Below, piece after piece: positions 51,502-59,961 of a DNA stretch of 64,000 nt. The position numbers and the translations under genes are program-made. Numbering within the stretch: the stretch's first letter is position 1; each line of letters begins with the position of its first letter. Source of the DNA: Collinsella sp. (lineage in GTDB: Bacteria > Actinomycetota > Coriobacteriia > Coriobacteriales > Coriobacteriaceae); the NCBI GenBank assembly GCA_019414055.1, contig DXMV01000011.1, positions 1 through 64,000 on the forward strand. The letters are read 5' to 3'. A model generated the notes under the pieces. The model saw only the letters and a program-made list of their open reading frames with translations. It was not told the DNA's origin and ran no database searches.

Positions 51502-54120
51502 GTGTCTGATCAACAGCAAGAAAACGAAATAACGACGGCGCAAACCGCTCCCGCTGCACCGGTTGCGTCGGACCAGGTCGCGATGCCTGCACCGGCGCAG
51601 GCATCGGTTCCTGATGCCCCCAGGGCCGCTTCGACGTCTGCGCCCGCATCGGCTGAGAAGGTCGCGCCTGCTGCTGGCGAGGGAGTTGCCCCTGCGGCCG
51701 AAGAGGATGCCGCGCCCGTAAAGCCCAAGCGCACACGCCGTGCGCCTAAGCCCGCCGCTGACGGCGAGGAGGCTGCAAAGCCCAAGCGTCGCACGACGCG
51801 TGTCACGCGCGCGAAGCGACCCGTTGCCGCCGATGCCTCGGCCCCCATTTCCGATGAGGTTGCACAGGCCCGCGCGCTGGCACAAATCAGCGAGGCTCAG
51901 GTTGTGCGCGCCCGTCGCCGTGCTGCCGAGCTTGAGGCCGCAGCTCTGACCGAGCTGGTGGCTCCGGCCGTATTCGAGGCGAATACGGCCACCGAGACCC
52001 CTGTCGCGGGGCAGCCGACCGAGAAGCCGGCTCCGCGCACGCGTCGTCGTGCGGCCAAGTCTCAGCTGGATGCTGAGCAGGCGGCTCAAGAGTCCGGTGA
52101 AGCTCCGGCTCGTTCTGCGGTAGAGGAGGGTGCGCAGCCCTCTGAGTCTGCAGCACCTGCCGAGGCCAACGAGGTTCCCGTTGTCGATCCTGCTCTTCGT
52201 CCGCACCGTCGCGGCCGCAAGCCCAAGGCCTTCGTCGAGGCCGAGAAGGCTGCCGCTGCCGCTGCAGCAGCCGCAGCGCAGGACGCCGCGATGACCGCCG
52301 CGCCCGCGCCCGTCGCCGACGCTCCTGCTCAGGGAGCCGCTGCCACCGAGGCCGACGCACCCGCCGAGGGCGAGCCCGCCGATGTTCGCCCCGGTCGCAG
52401 CCGTCGCACGGCCGCTAAGCGCTCGTCCAAGGCCAAGGGTTCGAAAAAGGACGCGTCCGAGGATTCTGGCAACGAGGTCGCCGAGGCGGCCGTCGACTCC
52501 GCTCCCGATGCCGAGAACGCCGGTCAGCCGGCAGCCGAGAAGCCCAAGCGTACGCGCAAGAAGTCTGCAAAGGCTAAGGCCGCCGAGCAGCAGGCCGATG
52601 CCGAGCCCAATGCCGATGCCGATACCAAGGCTGATAATAAAGTCCCGGCCGACACCGACGCCGCAACTCCGGCGGCCGAGGGCGCCACGACCGCCGAGAC
52701 CGATGAGAACGCCCGCCCCAACCGCCGTCAGCACAAGCGTAACGACGAGCGCAACGAGCGCAAAGACGAACGCAACAACGACCGCCGTAACCGTCAACGC
52801 GATCGCAAGCAGCGCAACAAGGAGCGCAACGCCGCCCCGACCGAGCCTACGCTTTCGCGCGAGGAACTCGCGGCTATGAAGGTCGCCGAGCTGCGCGAAA
52901 AGGCCAAGGAGTTCGAGATCGAGACGACCGGCAAGAAGAAGGCCGAGCTCGTCGAGGAAATCTACACCACCGCTGCGAAGGCCGAGGGCTTCCGCGACAT
53001 CAAGGGCATTCTGCAGATTCGCCCGGACAGCTCCGGCATCATCCATGCCCACGGCTACATGAAGTCCAGCGACGACGCCTTTGTCCCCGCATATCTCATC
53101 CGCTCCGCACGCCTGCGTACGGGTGATGTGATCGAGGGCTCGCTGCGCCCCTCACGCGGCGGCGACAAGCGCGCCGGCCTCGCCAAGATCACGACCGTTA
53201 ACGGCATGGATCCCGAGCAGATCCGCAATCGCCCCAAGTTCGGCGACCTTACCCCGGTCTATCCCAATGAGCCTTTGCGTATGGAGCACGGCAAGGATTC
53301 CATCACCGGTCGCGCCATCGACATCGTGTCGCCGATCGGCAAGGGCCAGCGCGGCCTGATCGTGTCGCCGCCAAAAGCCGGCAAGACCACGATCCTCAAG
53401 AAGATCTGCCAGTCCATCTCCATCAACAACCCCGAGGTGCACCTCATCTGCCTGCTCGTCGACGAGCGCCCCGAAGAGGTCACTGACATGCAGCGCTCCA
53501 TCAAGGGCGAGGTCGTGGCCTCGACCTTCGATATGCCCGCCGACAACCATACTCGCGTGGCAGAGCTCGTGATCGAGCGTGCCAAACGCATCGTGGAACT
53601 GGGTGGCGATGTCGTGGTGGTGCTCGACTCCATCACGCGCCTTGCCCGCGCCTACAACCTGGCCGCTCCCGCCTCGGGCCGTATCCTGTCGGGCGGCGTC
53701 GATTCGGCGGCCCTGTATCCGCCCAAGCGTTTCTTGGGCGCTGCCCGCAACATCGAGAACGGCGGCTCGCTTACCATCTTGGCGTCCGCCCTCATCGATA
53801 CCGGCTCCAAGATGGACGAGGTCATCTTTGAGGAGTTCAAGGGTACCGGCAACATGGAGCTCAAACTCGACCGAGACCTGGCCGACCGCCGTATCTTCCC
53901 GGCCATCGATCCCGTTGCCTCGGGCACGCGCAACGAGGACCTGCTGGTCGACGAGCAGATGCGCCCGTTTGTCTTTGGCCTGCGCCGTATCCTCGCCGGC
54001 ATGAACAATACCGAGCGCGCGGCCGCATCGTTTATCAAGGGCCTCAAGGGCACCAATACCAACCAGGAGTTCCTGGTGCGTTCGGCAAAGAAGCATAGCG
54101 ATTACGAGCAGACGTTCTAG
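51502..54120 (+). CDS. rho: Transcription termination factor Rho with a long N-terminal extension
   Basis: An 872-residue protein, about twice the size of E. coli Rho. Residues 1-450 are a low-complexity extension: Ala/Pro/Glu repeats with KPKRTRR-type basic patches, ending in an Arg/Asn/Asp-rich stretch near 408-443. Rho_N follows (LAAMKVAELREKAKEFEI, about 453-490), then the cold-shock RNA-binding domain, the Walker A PPKAGKTTILK near 627 and the RecA-like core to the end. Rho is an RNA-dependent helicase that ends transcription. Large inserts rich in Arg are known in Actinomycetota Rho and bind RNA. The start is GTG with only a weak AAAGAAAG ribosome-binding site. Confidence 0.95.
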   Translation: MSDQQQENEITTAQTAPAAPVASDQVAMPAPAQASVPDAPRAASTSAPASAEKVAPAAGEGVAPAAEEDAAPVKPKRTRRAPKPAADGEEAAKPKRRTTRVTRAKRPVAADASAPISDEVAQARALAQISEAQVVRARRRAAELEAAALTELVAPAVFEANTATETPVAGQPTEKPAPRTRRRAAKSQLDAEQAAQESGEAPARSAVEEGAQPSESAAPAEANEVPVVDPALRPHRRGRKPKAFVEAEKAAAAAAAAAAQDAAMTAAPAPVADAPAQGAAATEADAPAEGEPADVRPGRSRRTAAKRSSKAKGSKKDASEDSGNEVAEAAVDSAPDAENAGQPAAEKPKRTRKKSAKAKAAEQQADAEPNADADTKADNKVPADTDAATPAAEGATTAETDENARPNRRQHKRNDERNERKDERNNDRRNRQRDRKQRNKERNAAPTEPTLSREELAAMKVAELREKAKEFEIETTGKKKAELVEEIYTTAAKAEGFRDIKGILQIRPDSSGIIHAHGYMKSSDDAFVPAYLIRSARLRTGDVIEGSLRPSRGGDKRAGLAKITTVNGMDPEQIRNRPKFGDLTPVYPNEPLRMEHGKDSITGRAIDIVSPIGKGQRGLIVSPPKAGKTTILKKICQSISINNPEVHLICLLVDERPEEVTDMQRSIKGEVVASTFDMPADNHTRVAELVIERAKRIVELGGDVVVVLDSITRLARAYNLAAPASGRILSGGVDSAALYPPKRFLGAARNIENGGSLTILASALIDTGSKMDEVIFEEFKGTGNMELKLDRDLADRRIFPAIDPVASGTRNEDLLVDEQMRPFVFGLRRILAGMNNTERAAASFIKGLKGTNTNQEFLVRSAKKHSDYEQTF

Positions 54121-54159
54121 GCCGTCCGCCGCACGCGACAACAACCATAGACATGCCAC

Positions 54160-54188
54160 AAGGGCCGGGGTTTAGATCCTGGCCCTTT
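54160..54188 (+). terminator. Intrinsic terminator of rho
   Basis: AAGGGCC and GGCCCTT form a short stem ending in TTTT, 40 bases past the stop. The rest of the 312-base gap to the next gene shows nothing else. Confidence 0.75.
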
Positions 54189-54432
54189 TCGTATAGCCGC
54201 TCGCCAACGATTATTGACCTCACGACCGGCAAGCAGCGATTTTCCCGTTTCAATCCCGCTTCGTCGCTTGCATTCCCCAAGGGGGTTTCGCATAATAGCT
54301 GTTAAGCTTCGCGACGGAAAACGCAGATGAAACGAACCTTATACCGTTGCTTTGGGGCATAGCCCCGCTTCATCTTCTCTCGCGCAGCCAACTGAATGAT
54401 GCGATTTGGGTGCTGGAAGATGGGGAGAGCTC

Positions 54433-55902
54433 ATGGCTTCTTCTGATACAACACAACGAGCAGTCCTTGCTGGACTTTCCTGCGGAATCGGCCTTGCCGC
54501 TCCCGTGGTGATGTATGCTGCCACGCTGCCGTTTTCGTCGGTGAATGAGACGGTCGTCGCGGGCGCTGTTCCCTTTGCCGTGGGTGCGGTGGCGGGCGTG
54601 GGTATCTATGCCGCCTCGCTCGGGATTTCTGAATATCGCGCGCAGCATGCCGAGCGCCTGTTCCAGCCCGACGCCATGGGTGGCGCTGCGAACGTCAACC
54701 AGCATCAAAATGAGTTCCAGACCGCCTCGATGCCCGCCCAGCAGCAGTGGGCTGCCCCTCAGGGCGTTGCTACTGCGGCTCCTGCCGTTCAGGCAAACGC
54801 CGCGCAGCCCTCTTCGGTTTTCTCCGGCCTGACCGGTGCCTTCCAGCGTCGCCGTGCCGACGATGGCGTCCCCACCATCGCCCGCGCCGCAGACGCCATG
54901 AGCGAGGCCGACGCTTGGTCCATGATCGATAGCATGCTCGACGACGATTCGCCGGTCAGCTGTGATCCCACGCGCTCACGCGACGTCTACCAGGTCGCTA
55001 TCGACGAACTCACCTACGGCGGTAAGACCGGCTCCTATAACCGCGATGACATCGCTGCCGCTGCGCGCGCCGTCTCGGGCTCTCATGCCGCCCCTGCGGG
55101 CAGCACGGCCGCCTTTGTGGCGCTGGTGGCCAATGCCGCCAACAACGCCGCCACGGCTCAATCCGTTACGTATGACACTGCCGTGCCCGTGACTCCGGCT
55201 GCCGCCACTGCCGTTGACCCCTACGCCGACGAGCCGCTGGCCGTCGACGAGGAGACTATTGCCGCCCGTCGTGCTGCCGAAAGCTCGCTGTGGGGCGCTC
55301 CTGCACAGCAGCAGGCGGCGGAGGCTGTGCCGTACAACGCGAACCTTGCCAACATGCCGATCATCAGCGACGCCTCTGCTGCGGCTATCGATCTCGATGA
55401 CCTTGACGAGCCGGTCATCTCGAACGACATGCCGTATGTGGTCGCTGCCCCGGTCGATGTCCCGGCCTCTGCGTCCCAGTACGTCGCAGTCGACGAGCCT
55501 GTCGATGCGACTTCCGAAGAAGACGTCCCCATGGCCGATTATTCGGGGCACGAGGGCATGTGGGCAGCCGCTGCCGCAATTTTGGACGAGGTCGTCGAGC
55601 CTGCTCCCGTTGCCGCTCCGGTGTTTACGCCTGCTCCTCAGCCCGCTGCCCCCGCGTACGTTGGTCGACACAGCGCCGTGTTCCCCGAGGATACCGCCCG
55701 CATCTCGCGCGAAGGTATCGAGCGCGCCGAGGCCATCGCTGCCGGCGTTATGGAGAATCGCCGTCACGAGCGCGTCAATCAGATTCTCGAGGAGGAGATC
55801 GACCGCCTGCAGTCTGCAGCGGTGAGGCGCACGGGCCGTGCCTATCTGAGCGTTATCGAGGGTGGCACCGCCAGCTTTGAGCCGCTCTGTGCGGAGGCAT
55901 AA
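54433..55902 (+). CDS. Uncharacterised membrane-anchored protein with a long disordered body
   Basis: A 489-residue protein. Two hydrophobic segments lie near residues 13-30 and 42-64, then a polar body rich in Ala, Val, Pro and Asp that looks disordered. Short ordered-looking islands are DAWSMIDSMLDDDSP near residue 165 and a C-terminal helix (ERAEAIAAGVMENRRHERVNQILEEEIDRLQS) that could form a coiled coil. I do not recognise a family. The ATG at 54433 with GGGGAGAG upstream is preferred to a start nine codons earlier. VanZ-like follows 8 bases after the stop, so they form an operon. Confidence 0.7.
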   Translation: MASSDTTQRAVLAGLSCGIGLAAPVVMYAATLPFSSVNETVVAGAVPFAVGAVAGVGIYAASLGISEYRAQHAERLFQPDAMGGAANVNQHQNEFQTASMPAQQQWAAPQGVATAAPAVQANAAQPSSVFSGLTGAFQRRRADDGVPTIARAADAMSEADAWSMIDSMLDDDSPVSCDPTRSRDVYQVAIDELTYGGKTGSYNRDDIAAAARAVSGSHAAPAGSTAAFVALVANAANNAATAQSVTYDTAVPVTPAAATAVDPYADEPLAVDEETIAARRAAESSLWGAPAQQQAAEAVPYNANLANMPIISDASAAAIDLDDLDEPVISNDMPYVVAAPVDVPASASQYVAVDEPVDATSEEDVPMADYSGHEGMWAAAAAILDEVVEPAPVAAPVFTPAPQPAAPAYVGRHSAVFPEDTARISREGIERAEAIAAGVMENRRHERVNQILEEEIDRLQSAAVRRTGRAYLSVIEGGTASFEPLCAEA

Positions 55903-55909
55903 CTCCTGC

Positions 55910-56359
55910 ATGCTTAAGCTCGATCGAAAATGGGCGGTCGCGACCTGCCTGATGGTGCTGCTCATCTGGGGTAATTCGATGGTTCCCGGCACGGGGTCCG
56001 GTTCATTGAGCCTGTCGATTATGGAGGCCGTTCGCAGCTTTCTGCACGGCATGGGGCTTCCGTATGAGTGGGTGACCAACTTCGTCGTTCGCAAGTGCGC
56101 GCATTTTACCGAGTACATGGTGCTCGGCATTCTGGCGACGCACGCGTTTGACGTTGAGGGCCGTCGCACCTTTGACGCGCTGCTTCCCACGGCGGTTTTC
56201 CTACTGCTGATTCCCTCGATTGACGAGACGATTCAGCTCTTTGTGCCCGGTCGCGCCGGCATGATCACCGACGTGATGATCGATTGTTGCGGAGCGATGA
56301 CGGGCGTTGTGCTTCGATATCTTCTACAATCGCTCATATGTGCCAAAAAGGCCGCCTAG
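55910..56359 (+). CDS. VanZ-like family membrane protein
   Basis: A 149-residue protein with four hydrophobic segments and the VanZ pattern: an N-terminal segment ending in IWGNSMVPG, the FVVRKCAHFTEYMVLGIL motif near residue 60, and SIDETIQLFVPGRAGMITDVMIDCCGAMTG near 110. VanZ itself gives low-level teicoplanin resistance; most relatives have no known role. It shares a transcript with the preceding gene. The start is the ATG at 55910; GGAGG is 12 bases upstream, a little far. Confidence 0.88.
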   Translation: MLKLDRKWAVATCLMVLLIWGNSMVPGTGSGSLSLSIMEAVRSFLHGMGLPYEWVTNFVVRKCAHFTEYMVLGILATHAFDVEGRRTFDALLPTAVFLLLIPSIDETIQLFVPGRAGMITDVMIDCCGAMTGVVLRYLLQSLICAKKAA

Positions 56360-56388
56360 GACACGTTGCTTGGTCCTAGGCGGCCTTT
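56346..56388. terminator. Bidirectional terminator between VanZ and the ROK gene
   Basis: AAAGGCCGCCTAGGA pairs perfectly with TCCTAGGCGGCCTTT around a 13-base loop. T-rich tracts lie on both outer sides, serving two convergent transcripts. Confidence 0.88.
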
Positions 56389-56472
56389 CTTTGTTTGGGT
56401 GCTTATACGGGGCGTGGCGGCGTCATCCCGTAGGATGGGATTGCTGGACGTTGCGGCGCCCCTTTGGCGCGC

Positions 56473-57318
56473 CTACTGCTGAAGCGCGGCGGCACCCAGG
56501 GCCAGGCAGCCCATGATGCCCTGCTTGCCCTCGAGGCTATTGTTGACAATGTAGGTATCGATGTCGTTGACCTCGGGCGTGACGATATAGCCGTTGAGCA
56601 TCTCGGCGCACTTCTTGCGCGCAAGCGGCACGATGGGGGTGTGGTCGGCCACGCCGCCGCCGACGATGATCTTCTGTGGGGCATAGCACAGCGTGTAGGT
56701 CATGAGCGCCTGCGCCAGATAGCCGGCGAGCAGGTCCATGGCCTCCGGGTCATCGGCCATCTCTCCGGCGGACTTACCGCCCCAGCGCTTTTTGACGCCG
56801 GGGCCGGCGATGAGACCCTCGAGGCAGTTGTCGTGGAAGGGACAGCCGCTGTGCTCGCTGATGGTGTCACGCGGGTCTCGGGTGACCAGGATGTGACCGG
56901 CCTCGGGATGCATCATGCCGTGGACGAGCTGGCCGCCCGAGAGCACGCCGGCACCCACGCCGGTACCGATCGTCAGGTAGACCACGTCGGTGAGCCCCTG
57001 CGCGCAGCCAAAGGTGACCTCGCCCAGGCAGGCGACGTTGACGTCGGTATCGTAGCCGCAGGGAATATTGAGCTCGTTTTGGATGGTGCCCAGCAGGTCA
57101 AAGTAGCGCCATGCGGTCTTGGGCGTCTCCAAGATCTTGCCGTACTGGGGCGAGGCGGGGTTGACCGCGGTGGGGCCAAAGGCGCCGATGCCCAGGGCGG
57201 CGATGCCTTTGTCTGCAAACCATACGTTGACGGCCTCGACGGTCTCCGGCGGGGTCGTGGTCGCAATCTGCTCGCGTTCCAGGACCGTGCCGTCCGCATA
57301 GCCCGTGGCGCACACCAT
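56473..57318 (-). pseudogene. ROK-family fructokinase or glucokinase, 5'-truncated
   Basis: From ATG 57318 the product is 281 residues and matches ROK sugar kinases closely from VCATGYADGTVLE onward: GIGAFGP, TDVNVACLGE, TIGTGVGAGV, HPEAGHI with the metal-binding histidine, the Cys-rich CPFHDNC zinc site and IIVGGGVADH. The expected first 10 or so residues, which hold the phosphate-binding GG-x-E-AGGTK motif, are missing. The DNA there is instead the end of the upstream aminotransferase gene, whose stop is only 17 bases away. No ribosome-binding site is visible. A small deletion that fused the two genes would explain this; a kinase without that motif should be inactive. Confidence 0.7.
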
Positions 57319-57334
57319 CACTGCCGGGTCGTTC

Positions 57335-58516
57335 TTACCCGCGCGGCTTGATTTTATCGCGCAGCGACTTGAGGTTCTCCAGCGCCGCGTTGAGCGTCTC
57401 GTCGCGCTTGGCAAAATGAAAGCGGATCAGGTGGTTGACGGGCTCGCGGAAGAAGCTCGAGCCGGGCACGGCGCCCACGCCAACCTTGGAGGCGAGATCC
57501 TCGCAGAAGTCGAGGTCGCTGTCGTAGCCAAACTCAGAGATGTCCATCATCACGTAGTAGGCGCCCTGCGGCACGTTGTGCGTGAGGCCGATGCTATCGA
57601 GGCCCTGGCAGAACAGGTTGCGCTTGGCGGTGTAGAGGTCGAGGACCTCCTGGTAATAGCTATCGTCGAAATTGAGTGCGGTGACGACGGCCTCCTGCAG
57701 GGGAGCGGCGGCGCCCACCGTGAGGAAGTCGTGGACCTTCTTGATGCGCTCGGTAATCTCGGCCGGGGAGATGGTGTAGCCCAGGCGCCAACCGGTGATG
57801 GAGTAGGTCTTGGACAGCGAGCTGCAGCTGATGGTGCGCTCGAACATGCCGGGCAGCGTGGCCATATAGACATGCTCGTGGGGCGCATAGACGATGTGCT
57901 CGTAGACCTCGTCGGTGATGCAGTAGGCGTCGTACTTTTTGCAGAGGTCGGCGATAAAGGTGAGCTCCTCGCGCGTAAAGACCTTGCCGCAGGGGTTGGA
58001 CGGGTTGCACAGGACGATGGCCTTGGGGTCGTTGTCGCGGAAGGCCGTCTCGAGGACCTCGCGCTCGAAGCTGAACGTGGGCGGGTTGAGCGGCACATAG
58101 ATGGGCTCAGCGCCCGAGAGGATCGTGTCGGCGCCGTAGTTCTCGTAGAACGGCGAGAAGATTACGACCTTGTCTCCGGGGTTCGTAACCGTCATCATGG
58201 CGGCCATCATGGCCTCGGTAGAGCCGCATGTGACTACGATGTTCTCGTTGGGGTTGATCGGCATGCCCATAAAGTGCTCCTGCTTGGCGGCGAGCGCCTC
58301 GCGCATGGCCTGGGAGCCCCAAGTGATGGAGTACTGGTGATAGAGCGGCTTGGGGTCGGTAGCGATGGCGCTGAGGCTCTCGAGCAGCTGCGCCGGAGGA
58401 TCGAAATCGGGGAAGCCCTGCGAGAGGTTGACGGCACCGTACTTATTGGAGATGCGCGTCATGCGGCGGATGACCGAATCGGTAAATGCTGCCGTGCGAT
58501 TGGAGAGTTCTTTCAT
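57335..58516 (-). CDS. PLP-dependent aminotransferase, class I/II
   Basis: A 393-residue fold type I aminotransferase. The PLP lysine is K236 in SSLSKTYSITGWRLGY, with NPSNPCGK at 171-178, TDEVYEH at 201-207 and the C-terminal Arg in RFHFAKRDE. It resembles the methionine/kynurenine/aromatic aminotransferase group (YbdL-like); the substrate is open. The ATG at 58516 with AAAGGA upstream is preferred to one six codons earlier. Its C terminus looks complete, so the truncation of the next gene affected only that gene. Confidence 0.9.
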   Translation of the reverse strand: MKELSNRTAAFTDSVIRRMTRISNKYGAVNLSQGFPDFDPPAQLLESLSAIATDPKPLYHQYSITWGSQAMREALAAKQEHFMGMPINPNENIVVTCGSTEAMMAAMMTVTNPGDKVVIFSPFYENYGADTILSGAEPIYVPLNPPTFSFEREVLETAFRDNDPKAIVLCNPSNPCGKVFTREELTFIADLCKKYDAYCITDEVYEHIVYAPHEHVYMATLPGMFERTISCSSLSKTYSITGWRLGYTISPAEITERIKKVHDFLTVGAAAPLQEAVVTALNFDDSYYQEVLDLYTAKRNLFCQGLDSIGLTHNVPQGAYYVMMDISEFGYDSDLDFCEDLASKVGVGAVPGSSFFREPVNHLIRFHFAKRDETLNAALENLKSLRDKIKPRG

Positions 58517-58681
58517 GCTTGTCCTTTCGAGCATTTGCAGTGGGGCAAGTTTACTCCTATGAAACCGGTGGGAATTGCTCGAAACGCGCTCGAAAAACTC
58601 TTTTCAAAATTCTTGAAAATTGGGGCTTGCATCGCGTGGCGTTCCTTGCAATAATAGTCGAGCGCGAAGCGCACAGGACAC

Positions 58682-58759
58682 GGTGGGTGTAGCTCAGTTG
58701 GCTAGAGCGACGGGTTGTGGTCCCGTAGGTCGAGGGTTCGAGTCCCTTTACCCACCCCA
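58682..58759 (+). tRNA. tRNA-His (anticodon GTG)
   Basis: Acceptor GTGGGTG pairs with TACCCAC, with the extra 5' G (58682) opposite C that is the tRNA-His identity mark. The anticodon stem ACGGG/CCCGT has loop TTGTGGT giving GTG. The T arm is GAGGGTTCGAGTCCC and CCA is encoded. Confidence 0.95.
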
Positions 58760-58781
58760 GTTCTTGCTTCGTGTTGATATC

Positions 58782-58857
58782 GGGTCGTTAGCTCAGTTGG
58801 TAGAGCAGGGGACTCTTAATCCCAAGGTCCAGGGTTCGACCCCCTGACGGCCCACCA
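58782..58857 (+). tRNA. tRNA-Lys (anticodon CTT)
   Basis: Acceptor GGGTCGT pairs with ACGGCCC (one G-U). The anticodon loop is CTCTTAA, giving CTT. The D arm GCTCAGTTGGTAGAGC and T arm CAGGGTTCGACCCCCTG are standard; CCA is encoded. It lies 22 bases after tRNA-His. Confidence 0.94.
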
Positions 58858-58866
58858 AAGCATGTT

Positions 58867-58896
58867 AAGACGGTCAACTTCGGTTGGCCGTCTTTT
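58867..58896 (+). terminator. Intrinsic terminator of the tRNA-His/tRNA-Lys unit
   Basis: AGACGGTCAAC and GTTGGCCGTCT form a stem around a TTCG tetraloop, followed by six T. Confidence 0.92.
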
Positions 58897-58940
58897 TTAT
58901 TAACCTCGCATGGGGTCGGACCCGAAAGGGCACAGCCCTT

Positions 58941-59801
58941 TCACGGATCGAGTCTACCCTGGGAATCGGTAAAACCGTCAGTACCCTCCTTGAGTTTCTT
59001 CTCGTCTGCCTTCACGCGACGCTCGAGCTTTTTTGTATCCTCGGCAGGCGGTAGGTTCTCGGGGACAATTCCGCGGTCGATGAGGCTGCCACGTACGCTT
59101 GTGTTGTTCTCGACGTGCTCTTGTTTGATCTGGTCCAGACCGTACAGGTCGTGTTCCTCGGCATTGAAGGCCGTCATCGAGTTCGTAAGGTCCTTTGCTT
59201 TGATGGGTACATCGGCTAACCTGTCCGCCAATGCCGCGCTCTTGGGTACGCCGAGCTGCTGCTTCATTTCCGCCGTGCTTCTGCCGCCGAATAACGCTTC
59301 ATCGCCCTTCGACTTGATGATTGCGAATCCTTTGGAGTCCACGCCGCGTTTGAACGCAATACCCGAGAGCTGTTTTTCTGAATCGGATAGCGAGTGGCGC
59401 GCCTGCAAGCGCTGAATCTCTGCGAAGCGTTGCTCTATGAGCTCTTGGCGGCGCGTCTGCACGGCAAAGTATGCCTGGGCGAGCGCTATCTCTGGCTTGC
59501 TTGAATCTCCGTTTTGGGCGATTAAATAGCATGCATAGCGCGTAAGCTTGTAGTCTTTAACCGCGCGAGCGGCGACACCGGCAGTTACCATTTTCGTGGT
59601 GTCACGAAAATGGGAATCAACTGGAGTTTTATTTGTTTCGCACGAGACTTTTGCCCTCTTAACAACTTCGGCGAAGTTCTCTCATCGAGTGTATCCCATG
59701 GGTTCCATTAAATCGCGTGCGAGCCAATACTCAACGCCGTCTTCCTCATTGGCGTAGCTATCAAGTATGACACGCCACTTCTCGATATCTCTACTGTCCA
59801 T
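58941..59801 (-). pseudogene. DinD-like DNA-damage-inducible protein, interrupted by one nonsense codon
   Basis: Starting at ATG 59801 (with GGGGAG upstream) the frame reads MDSRDIEKWRVILDSYANEE, then EYWLARDLMEPMGYTR, then TGA at 59684-59682, then ENFAEVVKRAK and KDYKLTRYACYLIAQNGDSSK, which is the DinD core, to the end at 58941. DinD proteins have YxxWxNF at the broken point, so TGG has most likely become TGA. DinD inhibits RecA-driven strand exchange in E. coli. A shorter product could start at the ATG at 59591 (216 residues), but it would lack the N-terminal domain. Confidence 0.82.
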
Positions 59802-59882
59802 ATCTCCCCTCGCTGATCTATTGTCTATGCGGGCTTTGCTCGCTCTGTATTCGGAATAAGGATACGCTGCCGTGCGGACACG

Positions 59883-59920
59883 TATGGGCCCCGTGCCACT
59901 TCGAGTTCACGGGGCCCATA
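59883..59920. other. Long hairpin between dinD and the FAD gene
   Basis: TATGGGCCCCGTG pairs perfectly with CACGGGGCCCATA around a 12-base loop. It lies about 40 bases past the FAD oxidoreductase stop on the minus strand, but lacks a T-run. Confidence 0.6.
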
Positions 59921-59961
59921 GATATCGATTAGTTGTGTTCTGCTTTAGATAGGTGTCCAGT

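Noticed and set aside
59682..59684. TGA in dinD read as selenocysteine or tryptophan
   Set aside because: No selenocysteine-type hairpin is evident after it, the family has Trp at that place, and other genes here use TGG for Trp and TGA as stop.
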